Assembly (NCBI GenBank): GCA_946482495.1 | Contig: CAMLRV010000011.1 | Span: forward strand, 1-23,664 | DNA from: an uncultured Flavobacteriia bacterium | GTDB taxonomy: Bacteria > Bacteroidota > Bacteroidia > Flavobacteriales > Flavobacteriaceae | Length of the DNA: 23,664 nt | Reading direction: 5' to 3' | Shown here: in pieces, positions 1 to 7,994 of the stretch | Position numbering within the stretch: position 1 is the stretch's first letter | Layout of the letters: each line of letters starts with the position of its first letter | The notes under the pieces: generated by a model | Databases searched by the model: none | What the model was told of the DNA's origin: nothing | The model's input: the letters and a program-made list of their open reading frames with translations, nothing else | Program-made: the position numbers and the translations under genes

Positions 1-568
1 CTATAGCTGCCGTACTCGTTTCACAAACTAAGGTGTTTCCATCTGTACCGGCGTTAGCTTGAGCAGTTATGTTTACAGTAGCCACACTTGTTGCATTCAC
101 ACAAGGCGCAGCTCCAATTAATGTATAAGTAAATGTAGAAGATGTTGCTCCAACTGCAGGAGTAAATGTTCCTGCTGCTGCATTAAACGTTCCACCTGAT
201 CCCGTTGTTTGTGACCAAGTTCCACCCGCTTGTTCTCCAGTAATTAAACTAAATAAATCAATTGCAACAGTACTTGACTCACAAACTAATGTATTGCCAT
301 TTGTACCTGCAATAGGCTGAGGATTAATATTTACAGTAGCTAAACTTGTATCATTAGGACAAGGTGCTACTCCTGAAACTGTATAAGTAAACGTTGAAGT
401 TGTTGCTCCTACTGCTGGAGTAAATGTTCCTGCTGCAGCATTAAACGTTCCGCCTGATCCTGTAGTTTGCGACCAAGTTCCACCCGCTTGTTCTCCAGTA
501 ATTAAACTAAATAAATCAATAGCAGCAGTACTTGTTTCACAAACAGTAGTATTTCCATCTACACCAGC
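1..568 (-). repeat. Tandem 258-bp coding repeats (86-aa Ig-like units)
   Basis: Two full units (568-311 and 310-53) and the start of a third (52-1) repeat with an exact 258-base period; for example, the motif CACAAAC on the plus strand recurs at 22, 280 and 538. The stretch encoding ITGEQAGGTWSQTTGSGG is almost identical between units 1 and 2, and the differences I can see are mostly at third codon positions. The array probably continues beyond the window edge. Confidence 0.9.
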
Positions 569-2254
569 AATTGGTGGATTATTAACAGTTACAATTACAC
601 TTCCAGTTGCTGAATTTGTACAACCAGGCGTACCTGATGATGCGATACTCACTAAATTATAAGTTGTTGTTACTGTTGGAGATACACTCACAGTAGCATT
701 ACCTGTAGCATCCAACAATACTGTTGAATTGGTTGCTCCGTTATTATAAGTAATCGTCGCATTTGGAGTACCAGCAAAAACTAAATTCGTTGATGAACCA
801 TTACATATTGTCGTTGTTCCTGTAAAACTTGTTACAACTGGCAAAGGAGTAACTGTAATAGTAGCTGGATTATTTAATGGAGTATTTACAACTGGAGAAC
901 CAGCCGCAACATTTGTTACAGTATAATTTGTTGTAGTTGCTAAAGGTGCTGGTGTTGTCCAAACAAAAGAACCTGAAGCATTTAAAGTAACATTATAAGT
1001 ATTTGAACCTTCAGTAAAAGTAACTACTGCACCTGGAGGTCCTGAAAAAGTTAATTGTCCAAAACTTCCAACACAAACCGTATTACCAACTGCAGTTGCA
1101 TTATTTGTACATCTAACATCTAATAAAAATGCAATATCATCTTGGTCTACACATTCAGGAGAAGTATTATTTCTAGCTCTCACATAAATAACGGTATCTG
1201 ATGACACTGAAAACGAAGATGGATTTGGAATATTCCCAGTTACTGGATAAGTAAAAACAATTGATGAACCTAAATCTGTAAAGAAACTCACAGTATAATC
1301 AGCAGGATTTAATGGTGCTAACAATGCAGGAATTAAAGATGTTAAATCAAAAACTGGATTACAATCTCCAAGTGGCCCCAATTGTGGTGGTGGCTGGTTT
1401 AAAACTGGAGTTGAACCAAAATAAATAATTACAGAATCTTCAGAAGCTACAGAACAATCAGGGTGTGTAACTTGAACTTTCCAAGTACCCGATTGAGTAA
1501 CAGTAATAGATTTTGTAGTTAAACCTGGTTGTAATTGAAACCCAGAACCAGTATCAAGATACCATTTATATGGTAAAGTTGCCTGATTTGCTGGCGGATT
1601 TTCAAAATTACAATGTAAAGTTTGAGATGTTATAGCTGCATCACAAATTGAAACCGTATTAGTTGCTGGTGGGTCAGGATAAATTGAAGTAGATGTAGGC
1701 CCTAAATTCACCCCACAAACCACATCACAGTTAGTTGAACCTGCTCCAGGAGCACCAGCATTAGTTTGAGTCATTACAAACTGACCATTAGTTGCTCCAG
1801 AAAAATTTGTAATTAATAAAATATAGTAACTACTTGGATTAGCATTTGGAATTGTAATTGTTTCCGTAGCAGAAGCAGAATAGCTACAATCTACAATATT
1901 ACTTGGAGTAGCTGGCGCAGTTAAATCTGCTAAATTATTACAAGCTGTTGTCATTTGTGCAGCTGTAAATGGACCCCAACAAATAAAATCAATATCTTGA
2001 TTATTTAAAGCAGGTGGGTTGTTTCCTTGATGTAAATTAAAAACTAAGTCACCCGCAAAACCGGTTTGAAAAACATACCAGTTTGCATTAGGTGCCGAAC
2101 CTAAACATCCTGGAGATCCTAAATTCGGACCAGCCAAACTAGCTCTTGGAGTAATTCCACCAGCACATATAGGCTCGGTATCACTACAAGACGACTGCGA
2201 GTAGCCAAAATTAATGCTTAAAAATGTAAGTAGTAGTAAAATAAAGTTTTTCAT
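1..2254 (-). CDS. Large secreted Ig-like repeat protein, N-terminal part (cut by window edge)
   Basis: The frame is open from an ATG at 2254 to base 1, giving 751 residues with no stop, so the C-terminus is missing. Residues 1-20 form a signal peptide (MKNFILLLLTFLSINFGYSQ). An N-terminal Cys-containing domain follows to about residue 175. Next come Ser/Thr/Asn/Val-rich beta-sandwich-like segments with regularly placed Cys residues, then 86-residue repeats from about residue 563 with the conserved cores VCE(T/S)ST and GGTWSQTTGSGGTFN. This architecture is usual for Flavobacteriia cell-surface or secreted proteins that end in a type IX secretion sorting domain ('gliding motility-associated C-terminal domain'). 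That domain would lie outside the window, so type IX export is inferred. No catalytic domain is visible, and an adhesin or matrix role is the likeliest guess. The gene is divergent from folE. Confidence 0.85.
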   Translation of the reverse strand, partial: MKNFILLLLTFLSINFGYSQSSCSDTEPICAGGITPRASLAGPNLGSPGCLGSAPNANWYVFQTGFAGDLVFNLHQGNNPPALNNQDIDFICWGPFTAAQMTTACNNLADLTAPATPSNIVDCSYSASATETITIPNANPSSYYILLITNFSGATNGQFVMTQTNAGAPGAGSTNCDVVCGVNLGPTSTSIYPDPPATNTVSICDAAITSQTLHCNFENPPANQATLPYKWYLDTGSGFQLQPGLTTKSITVTQSGTWKVQVTHPDCSVASEDSVIIYFGSTPVLNQPPPQLGPLGDCNPVFDLTSLIPALLAPLNPADYTVSFFTDLGSSIVFTYPVTGNIPNPSSFSVSSDTVIYVRARNNTSPECVDQDDIAFLLDVRCTNNATAVGNTVCVGSFGQLTFSGPPGAVVTFTEGSNTYNVTLNASGSFVWTTPAPLATTTNYTVTNVAAGSPVVNTPLNNPATITVTPLPVVTSFTGTTTICNGSSTNLVFAGTPNATITYNNGATNSTVLLDATGNATVSVSPTVTTTYNLVSIASSGTPGCTNSATGSVIVTVNNPPIAGVDGNTTVCETSTAAIDLFSLITGEQAGGTWSQTTGSGGTFNAAAGTFTPAVGATTSTFTYTVSGVAPCPNDTSLATVNINPQPIAGTNGNTLVCESSTVAIDLFSLITGEQAGGTWSQTTGSGGTFNAAAGTFTPAVGATSSTFTYTLIGAAPCVNATSVATVNITAQANAGTDGNTLVCETSTAAI

Positions 2255-2297
2255 TTTTATATGAAATAAATTAAAGTAATTAGTTGATTGTTATCAG

Positions 2298-2305
2298 CAA
2301 AAATA
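2298..2305 (-). promoter_or_regulatory. Putative -7 box of the Ig-like repeat protein gene
   Basis: TATTTTTG on the minus strand matches the Bacteroidota -7 consensus TAnnTTTG and lies 43 bases upstream of the ATG at 2254. I see no convincing TTG element at the usual 17-23 base spacing. The rest of the gap up to folE (2306-2468) is AT-rich and shows nothing else I can name. Confidence 0.45.
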
Positions 2306-2468
2306 TAAAAAAATTTAAGTTTGAGTTAATAAAACAATAATTTAACAACATCTGTTGCTTTTCGTCGGATTAATGTGTTTTTTATCGATTTAATTCTTTA
2401 AAAAAATTACAATAAAAGTTAACAAAATTCCATTCAAAATTTATAAAACTAAATTGGTTAGAAATGTA

Positions 2469-2476
2469 TATATTTG
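2469..2476 (+). promoter_or_regulatory. Putative -7 box of folE
   Basis: TATATTTG matches TAnnTTTG. It lies inside an upstream extension of the reading frame that could start at TTG 2454. A transcript starting a few bases after this box could not contain that TTG, which supports the ATG at 2502 as the real start. Confidence 0.5.
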
Positions 2477-2501
2477 CAGTAATTTGCAAATTACAAGTAT
2501 A

Positions 2502-3173
2502 ATGATTAACAACGAAGAACATAACGACGAAATAGGCAATAACCACATTGCTACAAGTGCACACAACCCAATAAGAGAAGACGCCTTTGCTATTTCTGAT
2601 GAAGAAAAAATTGCAAGCATAAAAAAAGACGTAGAAAATATTTTAGTAACATTAGGAATGGACTTAACAGACGATAGTTTGAAAGGTACACCTAATAGAG
2701 TAGCAAAAATGTTTGTTAAAGAAATATTTGGAGGATTACATCCGAACAAAAAACCAAGCGCCTCTACTTTCGACAATAAATATAAATATGGTGAAATGCT
2801 TGTAGAAAAAAATATTGTAGTTTATTCTACTTGTGAGCATCACTTGTTACCTATATATGGTAGAGCACATATTGCCTACATTTCAAACGGAACTGTAGTT
2901 GGTTTATCTAAAATGAACCGAATTGTAGAATATTACGCAAAAAGACCACAGGTTCAAGAGCGTTTAACCATTCAAATTGTAAAAGAATTACAAAGTGTTT
3001 TAAATACTGAAGATGTTGCTTGTATCATCGATGCAAAACACATGTGTGTGAATTCAAGAGGAATTAAAGACATTGATAGCAGTACTGTAACTGCAGAATA
3101 TGGCGGAAAATTCAAAGATGAAAATGTAAAAAAAGAATTTTTAGATTTCATCAAATTAGATACAAGATTTTAA
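2502..3173 (+). CDS. folE: GTP cyclohydrolase I
   Basis: This cytoplasmic enzyme converts GTP to 7,8-dihydroneopterin triphosphate (EC 3.5.4.16), the first step of tetrahydrofolate synthesis. With the ATG at 2502 (MINNEEHND) the protein has 223 residues, close to the E. coli enzyme. Zinc ligands are in place: Cys111 and His114 in TCEHHLLP, and Cys182 in HMCVNSRGI, each one residue off the E. coli numbers (110, 113, 181). The conserved GTPNRVAKMFV and KMNRIVEYYAKRPQVQERLT segments are present. The TTG at 2454 would add 16 residues but overlaps the -7 box. The N-terminal 35 residues are polar and look poorly conserved, as is usual in this family. The gene is divergent from the large surface protein and followed by a structured RNA element. 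Confidence 0.97.
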   Translation: MINNEEHNDEIGNNHIATSAHNPIREDAFAISDEEKIASIKKDVENILVTLGMDLTDDSLKGTPNRVAKMFVKEIFGGLHPNKKPSASTFDNKYKYGEMLVEKNIVVYSTCEHHLLPIYGRAHIAYISNGTVVGLSKMNRIVEYYAKRPQVQERLTIQIVKELQSVLNTEDVACIIDAKHMCVNSRGIKDIDSSTVTAEYGGKFKDENVKKEFLDFIKLDTRF

Positions 3174-3210
3174 TTTTTAGCCCAGATTGCTAGAACAATT
3201 AACATAACCC

Positions 3211-3298
3211 TAGCCCTGATTGAAGTGGAAATCCTTTTTATTTGATGGTTGACAAAACCAAGAAATAAAAAGATTGGAACGAAAAGCAGGAATAGCTT
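3211..3298 (+). ncRNA. Flavo-1-like hairpin element, copy 1 (family tentative)
   Basis: This 88-base imperfect hairpin lies between folE and cysS. Outer pairing is AGC (3212-3214) with GCT (3295-3297), then CCTG (3215-3218) with CAGG (3287-3290). An internal loop carries GATTGAAGTGGAAAT on the 5' side and ATTGGAACGAAAAG on the 3' side. A perfect 10-bp stem follows, CTTTTTATTT (3234-3243) with AAATAAAAAG (3263-3272), topped by TGGTT/AACCA. The second copy at 10100-10010 keeps the same layout with different paired bases. Shape and location agree with what I remember of the Flavo-1 motif and of a common Flavobacterium intergenic element, but the name is not verified. The longer cysS frame starting at TTG 3274 would run into the 3' arm. 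Confidence 0.6.
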
Positions 3299-3333
3299 CA
3301 AAAAAAACAATAAGCAATAATAAATTAAACAAA

Positions 3334-4812
3334 ATGCAGCTTTACAAAACTAATCCACTACAAGTTTACAATTCATTGTCTGGTAAAAAGGAAAATTTCA
3401 CTCCTATTCACGAAGGTCAAATTGGTATGTATGTTTGTGGACCAACGGTTTATAGCAATGTGCATTTAGGAAATGTGAGAACTTTTATGAGTTTTGACAT
3501 GATTTACCGTTATTTATTGCATTTAGGATATAAGGTTCGTTATGTGCGAAACATTACAGATGCTGGACATTTAACAGATGATGGTGATGTGGATAATGAC
3601 AGATTCGTAAAACAATCGCGTTTAGAAAAGTTAGAACCTATGGAAATTGTACAAAAATATACAGTTGATTTTCATAAAGTTTTAGATACATTCAATTTCT
3701 TACCACCAACGATTGAACCAACAGCTACCGGCCACATTCTTGAACAAATTGAATTGACACAAAAATTAATTGAAACAGGTTTTGCTTATGAGAGTCAGGG
3801 TTCGGTTTATTTTGATGTATTAGAATACAATAAAAGAGGTTTAAATTATGGTGAATTAAGCAATAGAAACATTGACGAATTATTTGCCAATACTAGAGAT
3901 TTAGACGGTCAAAACGAAAAGAAAAATCCACAAGATTTTGCACTTTGGAAAAATGCTTCTCCAGCACATATTATGCGTTGGAATTCTCCTTGGGGAGCTG
4001 GTTTCCCTGGTTGGCATTTAGAATGTACTGCCATGAGCACAAAATACTTAGGGGAAACTTTTGATATTCATGGTGGTGGATTAGATTTAAAATTCCCGCA
4101 TCATGAATGTGAAGTCGCACAAGGAACGGCTTGCAATGGCATAAATCCAGTTAATTATTGGATGCACACGAATATGCTTACGATGAATGGTTTACGCATG
4201 AGTAAAAGCACTGGAAATTATATTTTACCAATGGAATTACTTGAAGGTGAGAATGACTTCTTTGAGAAAGCTTTCGATCCAAGTGTGGTGCGTTTTTGTT
4301 TTATGCAAGCGCATTATCGTGGGGTTTTAGATATTTCAAACGAAGCGATGGTGGCGAGTGAAAAAGGTTACAACCGTTTGATGGAAGCTATTGATGTGTT
4401 ACCAAAAATTGAAACGAGTTCAACTTCATCTGTTGATATTACAAGTTGGAAAAAAGCTTGTTATGATGCGATGAACGACGATTTCAATACCACTATTTTA
4501 ATTGCGCAATTATTTGAGGCGGTTAGAATTATCAATGTATTGAATGATAAAAAAGAAACCATTACTTCTGAAGATTTAGCCGAATTAAAAGCAACTTTAG
4601 ACATTTTTGTTTTTGATGTTTTAGGATTAACAAGCAAAAAAGCAGAAGGAAACAACAATAAATTAGGAAGTGTTATTGAAATGCTTATCGAAATGAGAAT
4701 GGAAGCTAGAGCCAATAAAAACTGGGCTTTATCTGATGAAATTAGAGATAAATTAGCAGCTTTAGACATTCAGTTGAAAGACGGAAAAGAAGGTACGAGT
4801 TTTACTTTGTAA
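3334..4812 (+). CDS. cysS: Cysteinyl-tRNA synthetase
   Basis: This class I aminoacyl-tRNA synthetase attaches cysteine to tRNA-Cys in the cytoplasm. The ATG at 3334 ([14 protein letters not shown]) gives 492 residues, within the family range. The HIGH-type signature is HLGN (44-47), after CGPTVY at 35-40. The KMSKS-type loop is RMSKS (288-292). The four zinc ligands that select cysteine are present: Cys35, Cys231 (LECTAMS), His256 and Glu260 (HHECE). The C-terminal helical and anticodon-binding part ends in [16 protein letters not shown], typical of the family. A TTG at 3274 would extend the frame by 20 Lys/Asn-rich residues translated from the 3' arm of the RNA element, so I reject it. yidD follows after 48 bases. 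Confidence 0.97.
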   Translation: MQLYKTNPLQVYNSLSGKKENFTPIHEGQIGMYVCGPTVYSNVHLGNVRTFMSFDMIYRYLLHLGYKVRYVRNITDAGHLTDDGDVDNDRFVKQSRLEKLEPMEIVQKYTVDFHKVLDTFNFLPPTIEPTATGHILEQIELTQKLIETGFAYESQGSVYFDVLEYNKRGLNYGELSNRNIDELFANTRDLDGQNEKKNPQDFALWKNASPAHIMRWNSPWGAGFPGWHLECTAMSTKYLGETFDIHGGGLDLKFPHHECEVAQGTACNGINPVNYWMHTNMLTMNGLRMSKSTGNYILPMELLEGENDFFEKAFDPSVVRFCFMQAHYRGVLDISNEAMVASEKGYNRLMEAIDVLPKIETSSTSSVDITSWKKACYDAMNDDFNTTILIAQLFEAVRIINVLNDKKETITSEDLAELKATLDIFVFDVLGLTSKKAEGNNNKLGSVIEMLIEMRMEARANKNWALSDEIRDKLAALDIQLKDGKEGTSFTL

Positions 4813-4848
4813 AAAAGAGCCAAGGAAAAAGTAAAAAGATAAAAGTGA
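4812..4848 (+). repeat. Low-complexity spacer of the AGCCAAG/AAAAAGT type
   Basis: Directly after the cysS stop the sequence reads AAAAAGAGCCAAG followed by GAAAAAGTAAAAAG. The same words occur on the minus strand at 18981-18943, directly after the stop of the TerB-like gene. It looks like a non-coding spacer repeat family rather than a terminator, because there is no hairpin. Confidence 0.6.
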
Positions 4849-4860
4849 TATTGAGAAATT

Positions 4861-5082
4861 ATGAAGAAAATTTTAATTTTTCCGTTTATCGTATTGATTC
4901 GATTTTATCAAATTATCATTTCTCCTTTGATGCCCGCAACATGTAGGTTCTCTCCTACTTGCTCTAGTTATAGTAAAGAAGCTTTGGAAAAACACGGATT
5001 AATAAAAGGAAGTTGGTTAGCCATTAAAAGAATTTCAAGTTGTCATCCTTGGGGAAGAAGTGGTTATGATCCGGTTCCGTAA
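4861..5082 (+). CDS. yidD: Membrane protein insertion efficiency factor YidD
   Basis: This 73-residue protein of the YidD family (PF01809) peripherally associates with the inner membrane and is thought to assist YidC-dependent insertion of membrane proteins. An amphipathic N-terminal helix ([21 protein letters not shown]) is followed by the family signature [22 protein letters not shown], then [24 protein letters not shown]. Its conserved cysteines at CRF, TCS and SCHPW are all present. Length is normal. It lies between cysS and lgt in the same direction and is probably cotranscribed. Its usual partners rnpA and yidC are not adjacent here. Confidence 0.95.
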   Translation: MKKILIFPFIVLIRFYQIIISPLMPATCRFSPTCSSYSKEALEKHGLIKGSWLAIKRISSCHPWGRSGYDPVP

Positions 5083-5085
5083 AAT

Positions 5086-5130
5086 ACAATTAACAATTGA
5101 AAATGGATAATTAATAATTTTCAATAAACA
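5086..5130 (+). repeat. AT-rich spacer with perfect 9-bp inverted repeat
   Basis: Right after the yidD stop lies a stretch made of variants of AACAATTGA and GATAATTAATAATT. It includes ATTGAAAAT (5096-5104) and its exact complement ATTTTCAAT (5117-5125) around a 12-base loop. There is no GC-rich stem or T-run, so I do not call it a terminator. It resembles the other low-complexity spacers of this window. Confidence 0.45.
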
Positions 5131-5158
5131 ATAAACCAAAAACTATAAACATTAAAAT

Positions 5159-6088
5159 ATGATTTGGAATCCAACAGAAGGTATCGATTTAGGTTTTTTC
5201 ATGATTCGTTTTTACAGTTTAACCTGGGTTGCAGCTTTTGCAATTGGATGGTATATTACGAAATTCATCTTTCAAAGAGAAAATGAATCGGTTGAAAAAT
5301 TAGACAAACTTTTTGTTTATACCATTGTAGCAACAATGCTTGGTGCAAGATTAGGACACGTACTTTTCTATCAACCAGAATTATTCACCCAAGATCCATT
5401 AAGTATTTTATTACCTATTAGTACTAAACCAGAATTACATTTCACAGGTTTTAGCGGATTAGCGAGTCATGGTGCCGCCATTGCCATCATCATTACGATG
5501 TATTACATCAAAACCAAAGTATTACAACGTCCTTTATTATGGATTTTAGATAGAATTGTAATTCCTGTTGCTTCTGGTGCGGTTTTCATTCGTTTAGGGA
5601 ATTTTATGAATTCTGAAATTTTCGGAAAAGTAACTTCAAAAGATAGTTTCATGGCTATGAAATTCATCAAAGGAGAAGATAATTTGCCTCCACAATTAGC
5701 AGCTCAATTAACGAATATTCCAGATGGAAATCAGGCTTATAATGCGATTGCCAAAGACATTCAGTTTAAAGAAATTTTAGATAAAATTCCTTATCGATAT
5801 CCAGCACAATTATTTGAAGCTATTTTATATGTTCCTGTATTTTTCATCTTATTTTATATGTATTGGAGAACAGACGCTAGAAACAAACCAGGATTATTGT
5901 TCGGAACCTTTTTAGTATTACTTTGGTCGGTTCGATTCTTTGTTGAATTTGTAAAAGATAGTCAAGGTGGCTTTGAAAAAATGTCAATATTTAATGCCCT
6001 TTCAACGGGTCAATGGCTTAGTATTCCTTTCATAATTTTAGGATTCTATTTCATTTACGCTTCTCAAAAGAAAGTAGTAAATAATTAA
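5159..6088 (+). CDS. lgt: Prolipoprotein diacylglyceryl transferase
   Basis: This inner-membrane enzyme transfers diacylglycerol from phosphatidylglycerol to the lipobox cysteine of prolipoproteins, the first step of lipoprotein maturation. The 309 residues hold about seven hydrophobic segments. Key residues by family comparison are His104 (SHG motif), Arg145, Asn148 and Glu153 (FIRLGNFMNSEIFGK), plus YRYPAQLFEAILYV and the C-terminal GQWLSIPFIILGFYF. The SHG motif is followed by Ala rather than the Gly of E. coli. Part of the central insert (about 170-215) is hydrophilic. It is the last gene of the folE-to-lgt run and is followed within ten bases by a strong terminator. Two likely substrates are encoded at 12920 and 21727. 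Confidence 0.96.
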   Translation: MIWNPTEGIDLGFFMIRFYSLTWVAAFAIGWYITKFIFQRENESVEKLDKLFVYTIVATMLGARLGHVLFYQPELFTQDPLSILLPISTKPELHFTGFSGLASHGAAIAIIITMYYIKTKVLQRPLLWILDRIVIPVASGAVFIRLGNFMNSEIFGKVTSKDSFMAMKFIKGEDNLPPQLAAQLTNIPDGNQAYNAIAKDIQFKEILDKIPYRYPAQLFEAILYVPVFFILFYMYWRTDARNKPGLLFGTFLVLLWSVRFFVEFVKDSQGGFEKMSIFNALSTGQWLSIPFIILGFYFIYASQKKVVNN

Positions 6089-6095
6089 AAATACG

Positions 6096-6121
6096 AAACA
6101 CGCTTCTGGCGTGTTTTTTTT
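6096..6121 (+). terminator. Rho-independent terminator after lgt
   Basis: AAACACGC pairs with GCGTGTTT around the loop TTCTG, followed by an eight-base T-run. It starts eight bases after the lgt stop. The upstream-extended reading of the next gene (GTG at 6111) falls inside the hairpin, which supports its ATG at 6162. Confidence 0.9.
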
Positions 6122-6161
6122 ATTCGTAATTTTGAGAAACACAATTACAAAATTCATCATT

Positions 6162-7013
6162 ATGAAAAAGTTATTCTTATCACTTTTGATTATATTATTT
6201 TCTGTAACTTCATATTCTCAAAGTTGTTGTCAATTGACATTTACTTCTAAAGAAGGAAATATGGCAGCATTTACTTCCGACAAAAACTTTATTGCTTCAC
6301 ATCAAATCCCACTTGAATACAAACACCATTCGTTAGTTGGCGGTGAAATGATTTCCTTTAAAACAGCCGATTCTACTAATGCAAATGGATATTTAGTTAA
6401 ATCGAAAACCAAATCTAAAAAATGGTTATTTGTTTATCAAGAATGGTGGGGATTAAACGATTATATCAAAAAGCAATCGGATATTTTATTTAATGAAATG
6501 GGTGGAAATGTAAATGTTTTAGCCATTGACATGTATGATGGTAAAGTAGCCACCACTCGCGAAGATGCTTCTAAATACATGCAAGGCGCAAGCGAAAAAC
6601 GTTTAGAAAACATTGTAAATGGCGCTATAGATTTTGTTGGGAAAAAAGCAAAAATAGCAAGTATTGGTTGGTGTTTTGGTGGCGGCTGGTCATTAAAATC
6701 GGCTATTTTATGTAAAAACCAAGCTATTGGTTCGGTAATGTATTACGGAATGCCGGTTCAAGATGTAGAAAAATTGAAAACCCTAAATTGTGAGGTTTTA
6801 GGCTTATTCGCCACAGAAGAATGGATTTCTAAAGAAATCATTGAAGTATTTGCAGCCAATATGAAAACAGCCAACAAAACTTTAAACTATAAAATTTTCG
6901 AGGCGACACATGCTTTCGCCAATCCGAGCAATCCAAAGTTTGACGAAAAAGCAGCCACAGAAGCTAATGCTTTGGCAATTAAATTCTTAAAAGAAAAGTT
7001 TATGTTGAAATAA
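6162..7013 (+). CDS. Secreted dienelactone-hydrolase-family protein
   Basis: This is an alpha/beta hydrolase of the dienelactone hydrolase family (PF01738), 283 residues from the ATG at 6162. A signal peptide (MKKLFLSLLIILFSVTSYSQ) predicts export to the periplasm. Family landmarks are EWWGLNDYIKKQSD, with the conserved Glu; DMYDGKVA; the nucleophile Cys171 in GWCFGGGWS; and His250 in ATHAFANPS. The triad Asp, expected near GLFATEEWIS (214-223), appears replaced by Glu219 in my alignment by eye. The substrate is unknown; many family members hydrolyse small esters or lactones. The start at GTG 6111 is rejected because it lies in the lgt terminator. Its 3' end converges on the next gene 11 bases away, with no clear terminator. 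Confidence 0.9.
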   Translation: MKKLFLSLLIILFSVTSYSQSCCQLTFTSKEGNMAAFTSDKNFIASHQIPLEYKHHSLVGGEMISFKTADSTNANGYLVKSKTKSKKWLFVYQEWWGLNDYIKKQSDILFNEMGGNVNVLAIDMYDGKVATTREDASKYMQGASEKRLENIVNGAIDFVGKKAKIASIGWCFGGGWSLKSAILCKNQAIGSVMYYGMPVQDVEKLKTLNCEVLGLFATEEWISKEIIEVFAANMKTANKTLNYKIFEATHAFANPSNPKFDEKAATEANALAIKFLKEKFMLK

Positions 7014-7024
7014 AAACCAACTTA

Positions 7025-7438
7025 TTATAGTGCCGGTCCTTTTTCTTTTTCTCTTGCCAAATTCGCAAGTACTGCAATTAGTAAACCAATTACAATCGGT
7101 ATAACACTAATTACGATATCATTTGTAGTTTTCATTCCCAACAGAAAAAACATAATTATACCTCTAATTATAGAAGTATAACCCACAATTGCCGCTAAAA
7201 TAAAACCATCTTTTTTCCCTTTTACTAACCACATAATGGCTAAAATTTGGAATACCGCTAAAGTTAAAACAAAACCACCAGTTACAATAAATAGTTTTTC
7301 TAAATCTGGAGTTGGTGTTGCAAAACCAAAAAATTCACTTAAACTTGCCTGACCAAACCAACTTTGCAATCCTAATCGAATAGGAATAAGTGTAATTAGC
7401 AACAGAATTCCAATTAAAATTTTAGTTACAGGTTTCAT
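7025..7438 (-). CDS. Small four-helix membrane protein, function unknown
   Basis: This 137-residue protein has four predicted membrane segments: about 5-25 (ILIGILLLITLIPIRLG), 48-72, 78-98 and 107-128. It ends in a charged tail, LAREKEKGPAL. I do not recognise a family; the pattern is that of many small uncharacterised Bacteroidota inner-membrane proteins. On the minus strand CATATTTG, seven of eight matches to the -7 box, lies about 25 bases upstream of the ATG. It follows the 7539-7976 gene after a 100-base gap. Confidence 0.8.
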   Translation of the reverse strand: MKPVTKILIGILLLITLIPIRLGLQSWFGQASLSEFFGFATPTPDLEKLFIVTGGFVLTLAVFQILAIMWLVKGKKDGFILAAIVGYTSIIRGIIMFFLLGMKTTNDIVISVIPIVIGLLIAVLANLAREKEKGPAL

Positions 7439-7538
7439 ATTTATTAAATTTATTGTTTAGTGGACAAATATGTGATCGCTTCAATTTATTATATGCATTT
7501 ACATATATAACTTGTTGACAAATGCGATTTCATAATAT

Positions 7539-7976
7539 TTATCCTTTAAATTTCCATTCAAATTCGTCTTTATTATTAATAATAGCACCTACTTCTACTT
7601 CAACTACTTCATTGTAATCCACGTGGAAAAACAACCAATTGTCTTCGTTAAAATAAATATCAACTCCTTCTTCAGAATCCTTTTCAAAACTGGTAATTTT
7701 ATTGATTGCTAAATCGCCGTTTACCAAATCCCAAGGTTTGTTAATTACAGAAGAACCAAACAATTTTATCTCCGGATTAGTAGTGGTAATATAACCAAGT
7801 TTCAAATCTTCATCTACATAAAAAGTCAATTTCATCTTCTCTTTATTGTATACATAAATGGTATTATTTTCATCATCGATAAAAGTTTTATTCGGCTTAC
7901 CGTATAAAGCTTCTACGTATTTTGGAGTCATCCCAAACTCTAATCTATCTATTCCCGTTTTTAATTTAATTTCCAT
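7539..7976 (-). CDS. Hypothetical cytoplasmic protein, 145 aa
   Basis: The protein is acidic and beta-rich with no signal peptide. It begins MEIKLKTGIDRLEFGMTPKYVEALYGKP, which resembles small proteins in which a 'LGMTxxEVxxLLGxP' segment opens a SmpA/BamE-like or immunity-protein-like fold. I do not assign a family. The start is set at ATG 7976: the longer frame begins at a TTG (7997-7995) that forms the last three bases of the -7 box TAACTTTG, so it cannot be in the transcript. It lies downstream of the typA terminator and has its own promoter. Confidence 0.8.
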   Translation of the reverse strand: MEIKLKTGIDRLEFGMTPKYVEALYGKPNKTFIDDENNTIYVYNKEKMKLTFYVDEDLKLGYITTTNPEIKLFGSSVINKPWDLVNGDLAINKITSFEKDSEEGVDIYFNEDNWLFFHVDYNEVVEVEVGAIINNKDEFEWKFKG

Positions 7977-7994
7977 AACATTACTTTTCTTATA

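Noticed and set aside
1..568. Regular 258-bp repeats considered as a CRISPR-like or intergenic array
   Set aside because: The frame is continuous through all units and the repeats encode a protein domain; no short repeat/unique spacer structure exists.
2441..2776. 111-codon minus-strand frame opposite folE
   Set aside because: It overlaps the conserved folE coding sequence, and its hydrophobic low-complexity product is typical of an antisense shadow.
4461..4769. 102-codon minus-strand frame opposite cysS
   Set aside because: It is antisense to a conserved coding region, with no promoter box and no recognisable product.
5096..5125. Inverted repeat after yidD as a terminator
   Set aside because: The stem is A/T only except for one pair, the loop is 12 bases and no T-run follows; kept only as a repeat.
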